From assembly GCF_018343775.1 (NCBI RefSeq), contig NZ_CP074349.1:1726001-1790000 (forward strand): DNA of 64,000 nucleotides, given 5' to 3'. Position numbers and translations under genes: made by a program. The notes under the pieces are model-generated. The model saw only the letters and a list, made by a program, of their open reading frames with translations, was not told the origin of the DNA and searched no databases. Positions 27,299 through 37,100 of the stretch are shown here, in pieces. Source of the DNA: Pseudomonas cichorii (GTDB taxonomy: Bacteria; Pseudomonadota; Gammaproteobacteria; Pseudomonadales; Pseudomonadaceae). The stretch's first letter is position 1. Each line of letters begins with the position of its first letter.

Positions 27299-27484
27299 GT
27301 GTGCGGCAGGAGATCACCCGCCGCCTCGGCACCGCGCTGTCGCGCAGCAAACAGGAGCAGGTGTTTCCAGATTCATGGTTCGGCCCCGCCTTGGGGCCGA
27401 ACCGGAGCGGAGGGTTTTCCCCTTTTGCCAAAACAAAAGGGGGCCGCCGTAAAGGCGGAACCAGTAGGACCAGCACATGCCGAT
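27299..27484 (-). repeat. Hairpin-rich dispersed intergenic element
   Basis: Three successive hairpins: GGTTCGGCCCC / GGGGCCGAACC (27377-27403), CCCCTTTTG / CAAAAGGGG (27419-27442) and CCGCC / GGCGG (27444-27458). On the minus strand the flank reads as MNLETPAPVCCATARCR, a string I recall from spurious ORFs in many Pseudomonas genomes, which suggests a multicopy element. No protein gene is supported here. Together with the REP copies this accounts for the 361-bp gap 27245-27605. Confidence 0.45.
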
Positions 27485-27605
27485 AATGGATATGTACGCC
27501 GGATAACGTTTTTACCCTACATAAAATACGTTCTAATTCATGGTCTTGCGTCTTGTTTGATGAGAGCGGATTCATTCGCTAGGCGTCATTGAATACGATG
27601 GATTT

Positions 27606-27818
27606 TCAGGGAATCCGGGTCATCTTCACGCCTGACTGGATCACCTCAAAATCATCTCCACCCAAATGGTTGACCCTGTCGCCGATAGCCAGGCGATACG
27701 TTTTGACAGGCTCCTTGCCGTCAGCCTCATCTGGCTGTGATTCCTGGAATTCATGCACCGGGTAGATACGGCCTGCCGCATCTCTTGCATGAAACTGTCC
27801 GACGAGAACTGAAGCCAT
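27606..27818 (-). CDS. Small conserved-type hypothetical protein
   Basis: A 70-aa protein starting MASVLVGQFHARDAAGRIYP and ending with KTYRLAIGDRVNHLGGDDFE and a short tail. AGAGG lies about 12 nt before the ATG at 27818. The pattern (VHEFQE, YRLxxGxRVNHLGxxxFxV) is one I recall from short unannotated Pseudomonas proteins. Function is unknown. The sequence looks like a small beta-rich domain without signal peptide or membrane segment. The reading frame extends upstream to 27860, but the ribosome site favours the shorter form. It is divergent from the first giant gene; 27819-28107 shows no other gene. Confidence 0.6.
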   Translation of the reverse strand: MASVLVGQFHARDAAGRIYPVHEFQESQPDEADGKEPVKTYRLAIGDRVNHLGGDDFEVIQSGVKMTRIP

Positions 27819-28107
27819 CTGCTTTGTAACCTCTGAAAAACCACTGATTTTGCATGCCATTCACATGGCCGGTGCAGGTGTTCTGCATCCGTCATGTAGC
27901 GTTGTAGACCTTCGTTTGGAGAGTGAGTTTGCCGTTCACGAAAAAATAGTCATGGGCCATTTTTTCAATATCACCGGGATGGCACAGGCGTTTTTTTGAA
28001 TTGCCATATGTACAGCAGTCGCTGATCAGCCTCTCTATAAGCTCGTTTTCCTTTATTCCCGTTGCAAACCCTTTGAAGCGGGGAAACGCGAACAAGGAGA
28101 ATGGCTT

Positions 28108-31100
28108 ATGCCTCCATCAACAGCTCCGTATTTCTATAGCGATTCACTCAAAAGCCGATTTACCCAGAGCCTGACTGAGGCCGTCAGTGACAGTCGGATC
28201 ACTAGTGGCGAATGCCAGTGGCTCAAGCGTCTGGTCGAGATATCCAACAACATTCTGGAGACTTCACCTTACCCTCGGGTCGACAGGTTGATCATGGAAG
28301 ACGGTGCGCCGATTCATGCGGAGCTGGCATCTGCGTTATTGATCAGTGATCCGACCCGCACCGATGCACCAGTATTTCTGAGCACCCTGCTTTTTGGGGT
28401 CGAGCGTTTCGAGAGCCGACGGGCACTGCTCAACCTGCTGAACGAACGTTATGCCCACAGTGCGAGCCAACCGCTTCGTCTGGATGCCGAACTGATCGAA
28501 GGCCCCGTGTTCGAGTGCCAGATGGAACTGATTCTTCAGCAGCAGATGGAGCATCTGAATACCTTGTCCGATTGTCTGCATCAGTTGCCTTCCTTGCAGA
28601 CGGTACTGGCGCAGGCACTCCAGGAGAACCTGAGCGAGCAACTGCCCGAATCGTCCATCAACGTGTTTCGCGACATGTCACAGACCCTCAGTGACTCTGT
28701 TCCAGCTACTCAGGGTTCTGCGGCTCCCACTGTCCTTTATGCGCAGTATCTATCCAGCACCGTACTGGATGAGTACGACGCCCAGTCCGGTTCTTCAAAG
28801 CCGGTGCAGCGTTTTCTCGGAGCCGATGGTCAGGTGCTTTCTGCCGATCAGGCACTTCCCTACGTTCAGTCCATTACCCGAAGCGTGCAAGAGCTCCCCG
28901 CCAGCTATGAAAGGTCCCTTGTCGATTATTGGGGGCAGGAGCTTGAGGGCGGGCTGACGATGACGGCCTTTGCGGGGTATGCATTGGCCGAGTCATTTCG
29001 TCAGAAACTTTTGTCGTCCAGGGAGGCGGGGGTTCTGACCTCGTTCGAGTTCCGTCGTTTACGGGCTCTCCTGCCATCGCCCAGCGCTACTCCCGGCAGT
29101 GATTGGGTTCATGTGTACAGGATTGCGGCCAGTGTTGAAGGGCAGGGGCCGGTCAAGATTCTGGGCGTGCTGCTGATCCAGTTCACGACCGGCTCGTTAA
29201 CGGGTTTTTACATGTTTTCGATGATGGAGGGCTTTCGCCGTTTTGCTGATGAACAGGCGGTAGCCACGCATTTCGGAACCGAGGCAGGGCGTCTCGAACT
29301 GTTACGTTACTCCTCTTTGAACGACCATGGGTTGCTGAGTGCTTCTGGTCGTGTACAGATACAACTGAGCCTGATCGAGCACTCATTGTTCAGCGAGCAC
29401 GCCAGATCTGTCATCGCCCTGCAGAAGCGAAATCTGGACTATGTACTGGGGTTGCCTTCTGTTTCCCATCGTCTGGCGACTGTTCAGATCGACGATGCGC
29501 TGGATATTCGGGGGCTGCTGGATAGTCGTCTGTATGGTCTTCATGACTCCGGGCGATGGCGTTCCGGTGTTTTTCTCCCTGAGCATTCGTTGAATCTGGA
29601 GCAGATTCCGAAAAGCCTGTTCACGGAAAAGAAACTTGAAAGTGACTTTCTGGCTTCCTGGGGCGAGCAATTGCATGAGATGGATGATCTTGTCCGGCTT
29701 TTGGGGCAGTTGTACGCAGGGGTTGCCAGTTGCATGCGCCACGCTTTGAACCGGTATCTGGCAGTCATCGGTCATCAGGTTCTCGATGCGCGCAGGCTTT
29801 GGGGGCATATTCCAGGCAAAGGTGCCAGAAGTCTTGTTTCTCTGGCGTTTGAAGGGGGCTTCAGGGAAGGCTCGGGTATCTGGTCTGAAAGCTGGAGGCT
29901 GAGCGATTCATCGGACCCGACCCTTGCCAGTTCCATGAATCTGTTACCGCCCCGATTGGCAGGGAAAATCGTCTCTCTGGTGCAGCGCGATTTTGTCCGC
30001 AGGTATGAGTTACAGCTCAAGGGTTTTTACAACAAGCCGGTGCGGCTGCTTGATACCCGGATTTATCCAGACAGGCTGTCGGAGCTTGTTCGTGAGCAAA
30101 CGCTACGCCTTGAATTGCAGATCGAACGGCGTCGCAGCACTATCGACGCGGAGGCTCTGGACATGCTCCAACAGGTTCTGGACAGGCCTCAGCGTGGTTT
30201 GAGAGCCGTTTTTGGCAGTCAGCGTGTCGAGGCTTTTGCGCTGGCCCTCAAGCTTGATGGCATAGCGCACCACATTCCCCTGACCAATACCTTCGTGTTG
30301 TTTGATTCGACGCGCGATGCTCAATACCTCATGTGGTCCTTGCACATGGGGTTCAAGGTGCTTGAGCCCGGTCAGGATATCGAGAGCCTGGTCAGTTCCT
30401 GGCTCGTTCGTCTTGATCATCGCAGCTATGTGCTGGACCTCTTGAATGAGTCGGACAAGCCCGTGGTACGGCAGTATTGCGAGGCGAATGAACTGCCGAC
30501 TGTCAGTCTGGAACTGACACGTATCGAGGAGCATTTCATTCGGTTTCTGGAGGATGCCGAAAACGGGCGTAAGCGGCAGGGGATCCTGCATCAGTATGAG
30601 CGGGCACGCACGTGGAAACTCAAGCCCGAGCTGTTTTGCAATGCACTGGATCTGGCTGAGCATGATGACAGCAAGCGTCGTATAGTCGGGCGTCTTGGCA
30701 TCAGGTTGCAAATGATGCAAGGCGATGCACTGCTTTCCAGGTGGATCAAGGAGGCCTCCATCGATGACCAGATAATGCTATTGGGGATATGGCAGCGCTT
30801 TTATGCAACCCACGATCTTAAAAAGGATTTTCTGTTCGCGATTCCTGATATTCACGAGTATGCACAGCGCAAGTTGTCCGAAAGGCTGGAGGCAGATTTT
30901 CCCGATCATGACCTCACTCCTGAACAACTGAGCGTTACCCTGACGCATTACATTCCTGCACCGGTAGCACCGGGAGAGATTCCACCGTCATTACCTGTCG
31001 CCACCACACGGGTCAGTGAAAGCCTGACCAACTTCGCCATTGACCGGTTCTTTTCAGCCCAGGATGGCGTCATGTCCATCTCGTTGAAGGAGGGCGTTCA

Positions 31101-33309
31101 GCCGGTTTCCTCGCTGACGGTGGGGTACATTCGCCAGATGGTTCGCTCGCTGGATATCGCAGCAAACTACCGATTGATGGTGGCGCAGAAGCTCGATGAA
31201 AAGTCCGCGGATTATGCCGTTCGGGAAAACAACTACATCGATCAGGTGCCGTCCTATGAATTGCTGAAGGCTTTTCAGCTCAAGCTCATGGGGCTTATGA
31301 CTCTGGAAGGCTATGACGCCATCGAAAGTGTCATGACCATGCCTGACGGTATTGCGCGGGTGCCCTTCAAGGAGCGCGATATCACCATCAGTCCCTTGCA
31401 ACTGTTACGTGCCGATGCCGGTTGGGCACCCGATGACGTCATGGGTATCTATGTGATTGCACCCAGTACCCCCCAGAAAGGTCCATGGGTGCTGTATTCG
31501 GTACTCGGCCGTGAATTCTCGATCAAGGAGTATGCCGACAGGAATGCGCTGCTGGCCGATATCCGGACTTCCAGCAATTTGCAGGATTTCATCCTGAGCC
31601 GCCTTGATCCGGCAGCTAGGCATGTTTATGCCCATGGCGGTTTTCAGGAGCCGCATCTTCCGTTCAGTGTCGAGTCTTCCATGGATGTCCCCTGGAAACG
31701 TCCGGCGCCGGTGGATATCAGAACGACACCTTACAAGGGGAATGCCCTGCAATTACTGTTCAAGGGGACTCTGGAAACCTTCAAGCAGCTTATTCAGGAT
31801 GACAGCGTTACCAATACAGAAAATGATCAGGCCGCTTCCAACTATCTATGGGGTCTGCTGGGTGAGCAGATATTGTCGTTCATGCCGGGCAGGCTGGGCG
31901 CGCTTGTGGGTGTCTGGCAAAGCCGGACTCTGTTTCAGGCTTCTGCTCGCGCTGTTGCAGACAAGCACTGGGGCGAGGCCGCTTCGGAATTCACGGCGGC
32001 GCTGAGCATGGCGATATCTTCCCGGAAAAAGTCCCGGGAGGAGTTTGCCGAACAGCTTGAAGAGCCTGAAGAAGTGCTGGCACCTGACGATACGTCTTCC
32101 CGATTTCGCTGGGGCAACAATGTTCTCTCGTCGCAGGTGCAAGGGCGTTTGCGCCAGCTTGAAGTCCGGGATGTGGCCTTGAACGAGTTGTACAAGGACA
32201 ACCTGCTCAATACCTACCGCGACAAGCGTACCCAAAAAGAGTATGTCGCGATTCAAGGAAAGGTTTATCAGGTCCAGTTGAGTGAAAACAATTGGCGCAT
32301 TGTCGGTAAGGATCAGCCGGGGCCAGGGATCAGGCTCAACATAAAACAGCAATGGGAACTGGACCTTGCAGGGCTCAAGGGCGGCGGCCCGGTCGTGAGC
32401 CGCTTTCAAAATAGAATGGTCAACCTGGATGTCGACAGGTATATGGTGATCGAGGCCAGGGGGATGTCTGAAATTCGCCAGGTATTCCGCGACCGGACGG
32501 AGTTGATCGCCGATGCCCACAACCAGGCCCGGAAATACCTGGAGAACGCTCTGGATAACCTCAATGGGCCCTCTGCGGAAAACCTTCATCCTCGATGCAT
32601 GCAAATCCTCTCGGAGTTTTTCAGTTATTCACACCCCGATGCGCGTCTGATCGATTCTGTCAGAGACTCTCTCACCACCTTGTATGGTGCCCTGATGGAC
32701 CCTTCGCTTTCGCCCCATGACTCGGATCGTTATGTCGTCGGGATCAACAGGCCTGCCCATCATGACTCCACGGCATTTGTATTCGTTTACGATCCGATGA
32801 AGCGGATCTTCCTGACCGACAAGTTCTTTCGTCTGCCTTACTATCGCCTCAAGGTTTCAGCCATTCGTACGGGCGAGTTCAATATGGGGTCGCATCATCG
32901 TGGCACTATCCTGCTTCATGAACTTTCCCATCTGTGCCTGAATACGGAAGATATTGCTTATGTCGACTCGAATGCACCGTTCTTTGATCTTATGGAGGAC
33001 ACGGCTGAGTTCAGGAAACGTCTCAAGGACGAGGTGGTGGCTGCGCAGTATGGCACGTTGTCCTATCACACTGACCGCAGCAAACTGTTTGCACAACTGA
33101 CTGACGGGGCATTCAAGGATCTGAAACATCGCGAGGGGGGCGCAAAGGCTGCGGTTTTACGTATCACCGGCAAGAACAACCTGTCGCAAGCGAGAGATGT
33201 CTTTTATGCCGATGCTCACGTGCGCAGTGAGGTCATGTTGAATAATGCCGATTCACTGGCCTTGTTGGTGTCCTTGCTCGGGCGGGTGAGTTTCTCGCAT
33301 GTATCTTGA
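28108..33309 (+). CDS. Giant toxin-like protein with C-terminal aspzincin-like (M35) metalloprotease signature, copy A
   Basis: 1733 aa, with AAGGAGAA before the ATG. No classical signal peptide. Most of the length is helical and unlike any enzyme I can name. A stretch around residues 1100-1200 (VMGIYVIAPSTPQKGPWVLY, FQEPHLPFSVE) resembles large Pseudomonas proteins labelled DUF6543 or dermonecrotic-toxin-like. A conserved patch FMPGRLGALVGVWQSR follows. The C-terminal domain (about 1500-1733) carries His1604-Glu-Leu-Ser-His1608, then NTEDIAY (Asp1615 as likely third zinc ligand) and a terminal NADSLALL, the pattern of aspzincin peptidases (HExxH plus GTxDxxY). Copy A has Asn where the GT motif has Gly. 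It is paralogous to copy B 870 bp downstream. Export route and target are unknown. Confidence 0.8.
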   Translation: MPPSTAPYFYSDSLKSRFTQSLTEAVSDSRITSGECQWLKRLVEISNNILETSPYPRVDRLIMEDGAPIHAELASALLISDPTRTDAPVFLSTLLFGVERFESRRALLNLLNERYAHSASQPLRLDAELIEGPVFECQMELILQQQMEHLNTLSDCLHQLPSLQTVLAQALQENLSEQLPESSINVFRDMSQTLSDSVPATQGSAAPTVLYAQYLSSTVLDEYDAQSGSSKPVQRFLGADGQVLSADQALPYVQSITRSVQELPASYERSLVDYWGQELEGGLTMTAFAGYALAESFRQKLLSSREAGVLTSFEFRRLRALLPSPSATPGSDWVHVYRIAASVEGQGPVKILGVLLIQFTTGSLTGFYMFSMMEGFRRFADEQAVATHFGTEAGRLELLRYSSLNDHGLLSASGRVQIQLSLIEHSLFSEHARSVIALQKRNLDYVLGLPSVSHRLATVQIDDALDIRGLLDSRLYGLHDSGRWRSGVFLPEHSLNLEQIPKSLFTEKKLESDFLASWGEQLHEMDDLVRLLGQLYAGVASCMRHALNRYLAVIGHQVLDARRLWGHIPGKGARSLVSLAFEGGFREGSGIWSESWRLSDSSDPTLASSMNLLPPRLAGKIVSLVQRDFVRRYELQLKGFYNKPVRLLDTRIYPDRLSELVREQTLRLELQIERRRSTIDAEALDMLQQVLDRPQRGLRAVFGSQRVEAFALALKLDGIAHHIPLTNTFVLFDSTRDAQYLMWSLHMGFKVLEPGQDIESLVSSWLVRLDHRSYVLDLLNESDKPVVRQYCEANELPTVSLELTRIEEHFIRFLEDAENGRKRQGILHQYERARTWKLKPELFCNALDLAEHDDSKRRIVGRLGIRLQMMQGDALLSRWIKEASIDDQIMLLGIWQRFYATHDLKKDFLFAIPDIHEYAQRKLSERLEADFPDHDLTPEQLSVTLTHYIPAPVAPGEIPPSLPVATTRVSESLTNFAIDRFFSAQDGVMSISLKEGVQPVSSLTVGYIRQMVRSLDIAANYRLMVAQKLDEKSADYAVRENNYIDQVPSYELLKAFQLKLMGLMTLEGYDAIESVMTMPDGIARVPFKERDITISPLQLLRADAGWAPDDVMGIYVIAPSTPQKGPWVLYSVLGREFSIKEYADRNALLADIRTSSNLQDFILSRLDPAARHVYAHGGFQEPHLPFSVESSMDVPWKRPAPVDIRTTPYKGNALQLLFKGTLETFKQLIQDDSVTNTENDQAASNYLWGLLGEQILSFMPGRLGALVGVWQSRTLFQASARAVADKHWGEAASEFTAALSMAISSRKKSREEFAEQLEEPEEVLAPDDTSSRFRWGNNVLSSQVQGRLRQLEVRDVALNELYKDNLLNTYRDKRTQKEYVAIQGKVYQVQLSENNWRIVGKDQPGPGIRLNIKQQWELDLAGLKGGGPVVSRFQNRMVNLDVDRYMVIEARGMSEIRQVFRDRTELIADAHNQARKYLENALDNLNGPSAENLHPRCMQILSEFFSYSHPDARLIDSVRDSLTTLYGALMDPSLSPHDSDRYVVGINRPAHHDSTAFVFVYDPMKRIFLTDKFFRLPYYRLKVSAIRTGEFNMGSHHRGTILLHELSHLCLNTEDIAYVDSNAPFFDLMEDTAEFRKRLKDEVVAAQYGTLSYHTDRSKLFAQLTDGAFKDLKHREGGAKAAVLRITGKNNLSQARDVFYADAHVRSEVMLNNADSLALLVSLLGRVSFSHVS

Positions 33310-33459
33310 ACGCCCGGTCGCTATGCGGTCATCTGTGTGCTGCTACGGCGCATGTCTCTTCAGTAGCCAGGTAATGTGGCATTACGGTAGCCAGCACTTG
33401 CCCTGATCGTGACTTGGGCTATACCTGATGGTTCCTTGAATCAGATGACGGATATCTCC

Positions 33460-34029
33460 ATGAGCCAGGTTCACTCCATCGCTGTATTGGTCGGCAGTCT
33501 GAGAAAAGACTCCATCAACCGTAAGATCGCGCTCGCATTGGCTGATCTGGCCCCTGACACACTGAAGCTGAACATCGTCGAGATCGGTGACCTGCCGCTG
33601 TACAACGAAGACATTGATGGCACTTCGGCCCCGCAGGCCTACACGAGATTTCGCGAACAGCTTGCAGCCGCAGACGGCCTGTTGTTCGTTACCCCGGAAT
33701 ACAACCGTTCAGTGCCAGGCGCCCTGAAGAATGCCATTGACGTGGGCTCGCGGCCCTATGGCAAAAGTGCTTTCAGTGGCAAGCCGGGCGCGGTGATCAG
33801 TGCTTCACCCGGCGCGATCGGTGGTTTTGGTGCCAATCACCATTTGCGCCAGTCACTGGTATTTCTGGACGTTCCTTGCCTGCAACAGCCCGAAGCCTAT
33901 CTGGGCAATGCAGGTACCTTTTTCGACGAAGCCGGTGCGTTGTCGGAGAAGACCCGGCCGTTCCTGCAAACCTTCATCAATGCCTACGCCACCTGGGTAG
34001 AGAAAAACAGCAAAGTCACCGCCGACTGA
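33460..34029 (+). CDS. NADPH-dependent FMN reductase/quinone reductase family protein
   Basis: A 189-aa flavodoxin-fold protein (MSQVHSIAVLVGSLRKDSIN). The FMN-phosphate loop GSLRKDSINRKIA and the signature TPEYNRSVPGALKNAID are diagnostic of the NAD(P)H:FMN/chromate/quinone reductase family (ChrR, azoreductase-like). It probably reduces quinones or flavins in the cytosol against oxidative stress. I chose the ATG at 33460; an ATG at 33445 is possible but neither has a strong ribosome site. It lies alone between the two giant paralogues with no obvious functional link. Confidence 0.9.
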   Translation: MSQVHSIAVLVGSLRKDSINRKIALALADLAPDTLKLNIVEIGDLPLYNEDIDGTSAPQAYTRFREQLAAADGLLFVTPEYNRSVPGALKNAIDVGSRPYGKSAFSGKPGAVISASPGAIGGFGANHHLRQSLVFLDVPCLQQPEAYLGNAGTFFDEAGALSEKTRPFLQTFINAYATWVEKNSKVTAD

Positions 34030-34174
34030 CATTGCCCGAGGCTTCATTTCAATATCCGGCAATCAATTGCTTTATGTAACGCAGCCATTTCGATGCCCTC
34101 CATAAGCTGTTTCTTTTCCTTGCCTGCGCCGGTCATCCGGCGTGTGGCGAGGTTCCATGAAAAGGAAATGGCAC

Positions 34175-37100
34175 ATGTCATCACCCCCGTATTTTTTCAG
34201 CGAGTCGCTCAAAGTGCGATTCGAGCAGAGTATCAAGGCGGCAATCGACACATCCCGTATCAGGATCGACGAGGGCAGATGGCTACAGCGACTGGTGGGC
34301 GAAACCGGCAAGTCGGACGTGCCTCCTCCCCGTGTCGACAGGCTGGTCATGGATGATGGCTCCACGCCCAACGCTGAGCTGGCCGGCGCATTATTGATAA
34401 GCGATACGCAGGACAGCAAAGCTCCGGTGTTCCTGAGTACCTTGTTGTTCGGTATCGAGCGTTTCAAGAGCAGGGCTGCGTTGCTCGTCAGCCTCAAGAA
34501 AAGGTTCGACGAGATCCGGGAAATGTCGCTGGAGGTCGATGCGCGCTTGATCGATGGCCCGCTGTTCGAGGTTCAGATGCAGTCTGTTGTCCAGCAACAG
34601 GTGCAGCATCTTGACCGGTTGTCCGAACGACTGCACGGCATGCCGTCCCTGCAGACTGCGCTCGGTAAAGCCTTGCAGCAAAGGCTTGCACAGCTTCTGC
34701 CCGGCAATGATATCGATGTCTTCCACCATCCCGTGCAAATCGTCGAGGAACGCTCATCCGAAAGCGTCATGACGACCAGTCTGGTGGCATGCACCCAGAC
34801 ACTGGTCGAGGTCGCGACCCATAAATATGCGGGTGAAGAGCCTGGAAAAGGGCTTGTCCTGAGATTTCTGGATGCTCAAGGCCGGATTCTGACCCCGGTC
34901 CAGGCGCAGCCATACGTCCAGGCGCTCGATGAGTTGAGGTCTATCGTCACCGATACGTACGAGCAGTTGCTGGATGAGTACTGGAGTCAGGTTACGAATG
35001 ATGGCCGCACGCTACGAGATGTTGTCGCCCATGCCCTGGCCGAGTCCTTGCGCCAGACCTTGTTGACCGGTACAGAACAAGGGGCGCTGACGGGACACGA
35101 ATGCCGTCATCTGAGTTCACTGCTGCCGTATCCCGGTGCGCCTGAGGATTTGAAATCGGTCACGGTCAGCAGGCTGGCTGTCAGTATCGGTGATCAGGAG
35201 CCGGTCAAGCTGGTCGGTGTATTCCTGATCGAGTTTCGGGTCGAGCAGTTACCGGTGCTGTATCTGTTTTCATCGTTGTACGGGTTCAGGCATTACGTTG
35301 ACAGGAAGCAGATCAGCGAGCATTTCTCCAGTGTTCAGGGGCGAGCCGAACTGCTGAGTTTTTCCTCGCTGGACGATCACCCCCTGATCGACATGCAAGG
35401 CCCGCTCAAGCTGCGTGTGGATGCACTGACTGTTCCATGGTTCCCCGAATTCATCAGGTCGATCATCGGCTTGCAGAAGCGCAATGTTCGTTATGTGCTG
35501 GGCCTGCCGGCAATCGTTTATCAAAAGGCATCGGTCCGGGTCGACGATGCGCTCGATGTGCGTGGCCTGCTGGACGCCCGGCTGTTGCGCCTGCGCGATT
35601 CTGGACGCTGGCAGGCCGGGCAGATTGAATTCGAGCCGCTCTGGGATCACTTGCCTTCGGTCCCGACGGTCGATCAAGGGGATCACGATTACCCCGTACT
35701 GCAAGCCTGGGCTGACAGAATGATCAGCCTCGATGCGCGAATGGAGCGTCTGGCCACGCTGCATTCGGGAGTGGAGACGTGCATGCGTCATGCACTTGAT
35801 CGCTATCTGGCACTGATCGGCGGTGAACCTCTGGATGCGCGTGAACTCTGGGTCGTGAGGGCCAGCTCCGGCGAGCCCGCGATTCGACTGGTTTCGCTGG
35901 CTCTTCAACGGGTCAGTCAACCAGGCCTTGTACCGCTCCTGGACGGGACGGTGGTGAAAGGGCAGGCCGCTGCGCTTCAGAATCAACCCGAGATCCGTTT
36001 GCCGCTGACGTTATTCGAGTCGATGCTCAAATGGATACTGCCCGATTTTGCAGAGCGTTATGACCGCCAGCAGCGAGACTTCTATTCTCTGCCGACTCGT
36101 CGACTCGATACGCAAATACACCCTGGCGTATGGGCGACTCATTCCCGTGAAGACGCTCTACGTCTGGAACTCTCTCTGGAACGGCATCTGGAAGTATTCG
36201 ATACGAAGGTCCTGGATATGCTCCAGCAAGTGCTGGACAGACCGCTGCCGCACCTGCGCGAGGTACTGGGCGATGAGCGGGTCGAGGTCTGCATGCTGTC
36301 ATTGCATTACGAGCCGGATCTGCCACCGATTCCACTGGCGAATGCTTTCGTGCTCTACAACCCCCGGCAACCCGGCTCCAATGTTCTGTGGACAATGTTG
36401 AACGGTCTGACGAAATTCGATTCTCGCCAGGCACTGGCAGACAATTTGCTGGCCTGCCTGAGACGTGTGGACAGGATCGATAATGTGCTTGAACTCTTGT
36501 CCGGGGCGGACAGGCATGCATTGCTCAAGTACCTTGAGCGACCTGGCGAATTGGGTATCCGTGTCATGTTCCAGGTGATTGAGGGGCATCTGGTTCACGC
36601 GCTACAGGAGGCTGAAAACCAGCGACAGCGGATGACCGTGAATTTTATCTACAACCGGGCGCAGACCTGGGGCCTGACCCCCGATCTGTTTGGCAAAGCG
36701 CTCGCGGTTACCGAGCGCGACGATGGAACCCGTCAGGCAGTGAATGATCTGGGCGCGGCTCTTCAGGTGTTGATCTATAAAGCCATTGCGCCGACCTGGG
36801 TGACCGAATCTTCGTTTGATGACCTGATTACGCTTACCAATCTGGTGCAGCGTTTTTATATCTCCAGCAGTACGCACGAAGATTTCCTGTTTGATATTCC
36901 CGATATTCGTGACCATGCAAAGGAAAAGCTGAGCGAGAGGCTTTCGGTCGATTTTCCGGGCGCGAATCTGGACTCCGATCAACTGATCGTGACCCTGACG
37001 CACTATGTACCCGCGATTGTTGCGACCGGCCAGACACCCCAAGGCATACCCGCAGCAACCCAGAAAATAAGCGAAACGCTCACCGATTTTTCCATCAACC

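Noticed and set aside
27087..27575. Minus-strand frame across the hairpin-rich repeat
   Set aside because: It runs antisense into the GNAT gene and through three hairpins; the reading is that of a repeat, not a protein.
27892..28095. 67-codon minus-strand frame divergent from giant gene A
   Set aside because: It starts at TTG overlapping the giant gene's ribosome site, has no ribosome site of its own, and shows no recognisable pattern.
28108..34175. Possible HrpL control of the giant genes
   Set aside because: I looked for GGAACC-N15/16-CCACNNA before both starts. A GGAACC at 27455-27460 has no CCAC at the right distance, and none was found before 34175.
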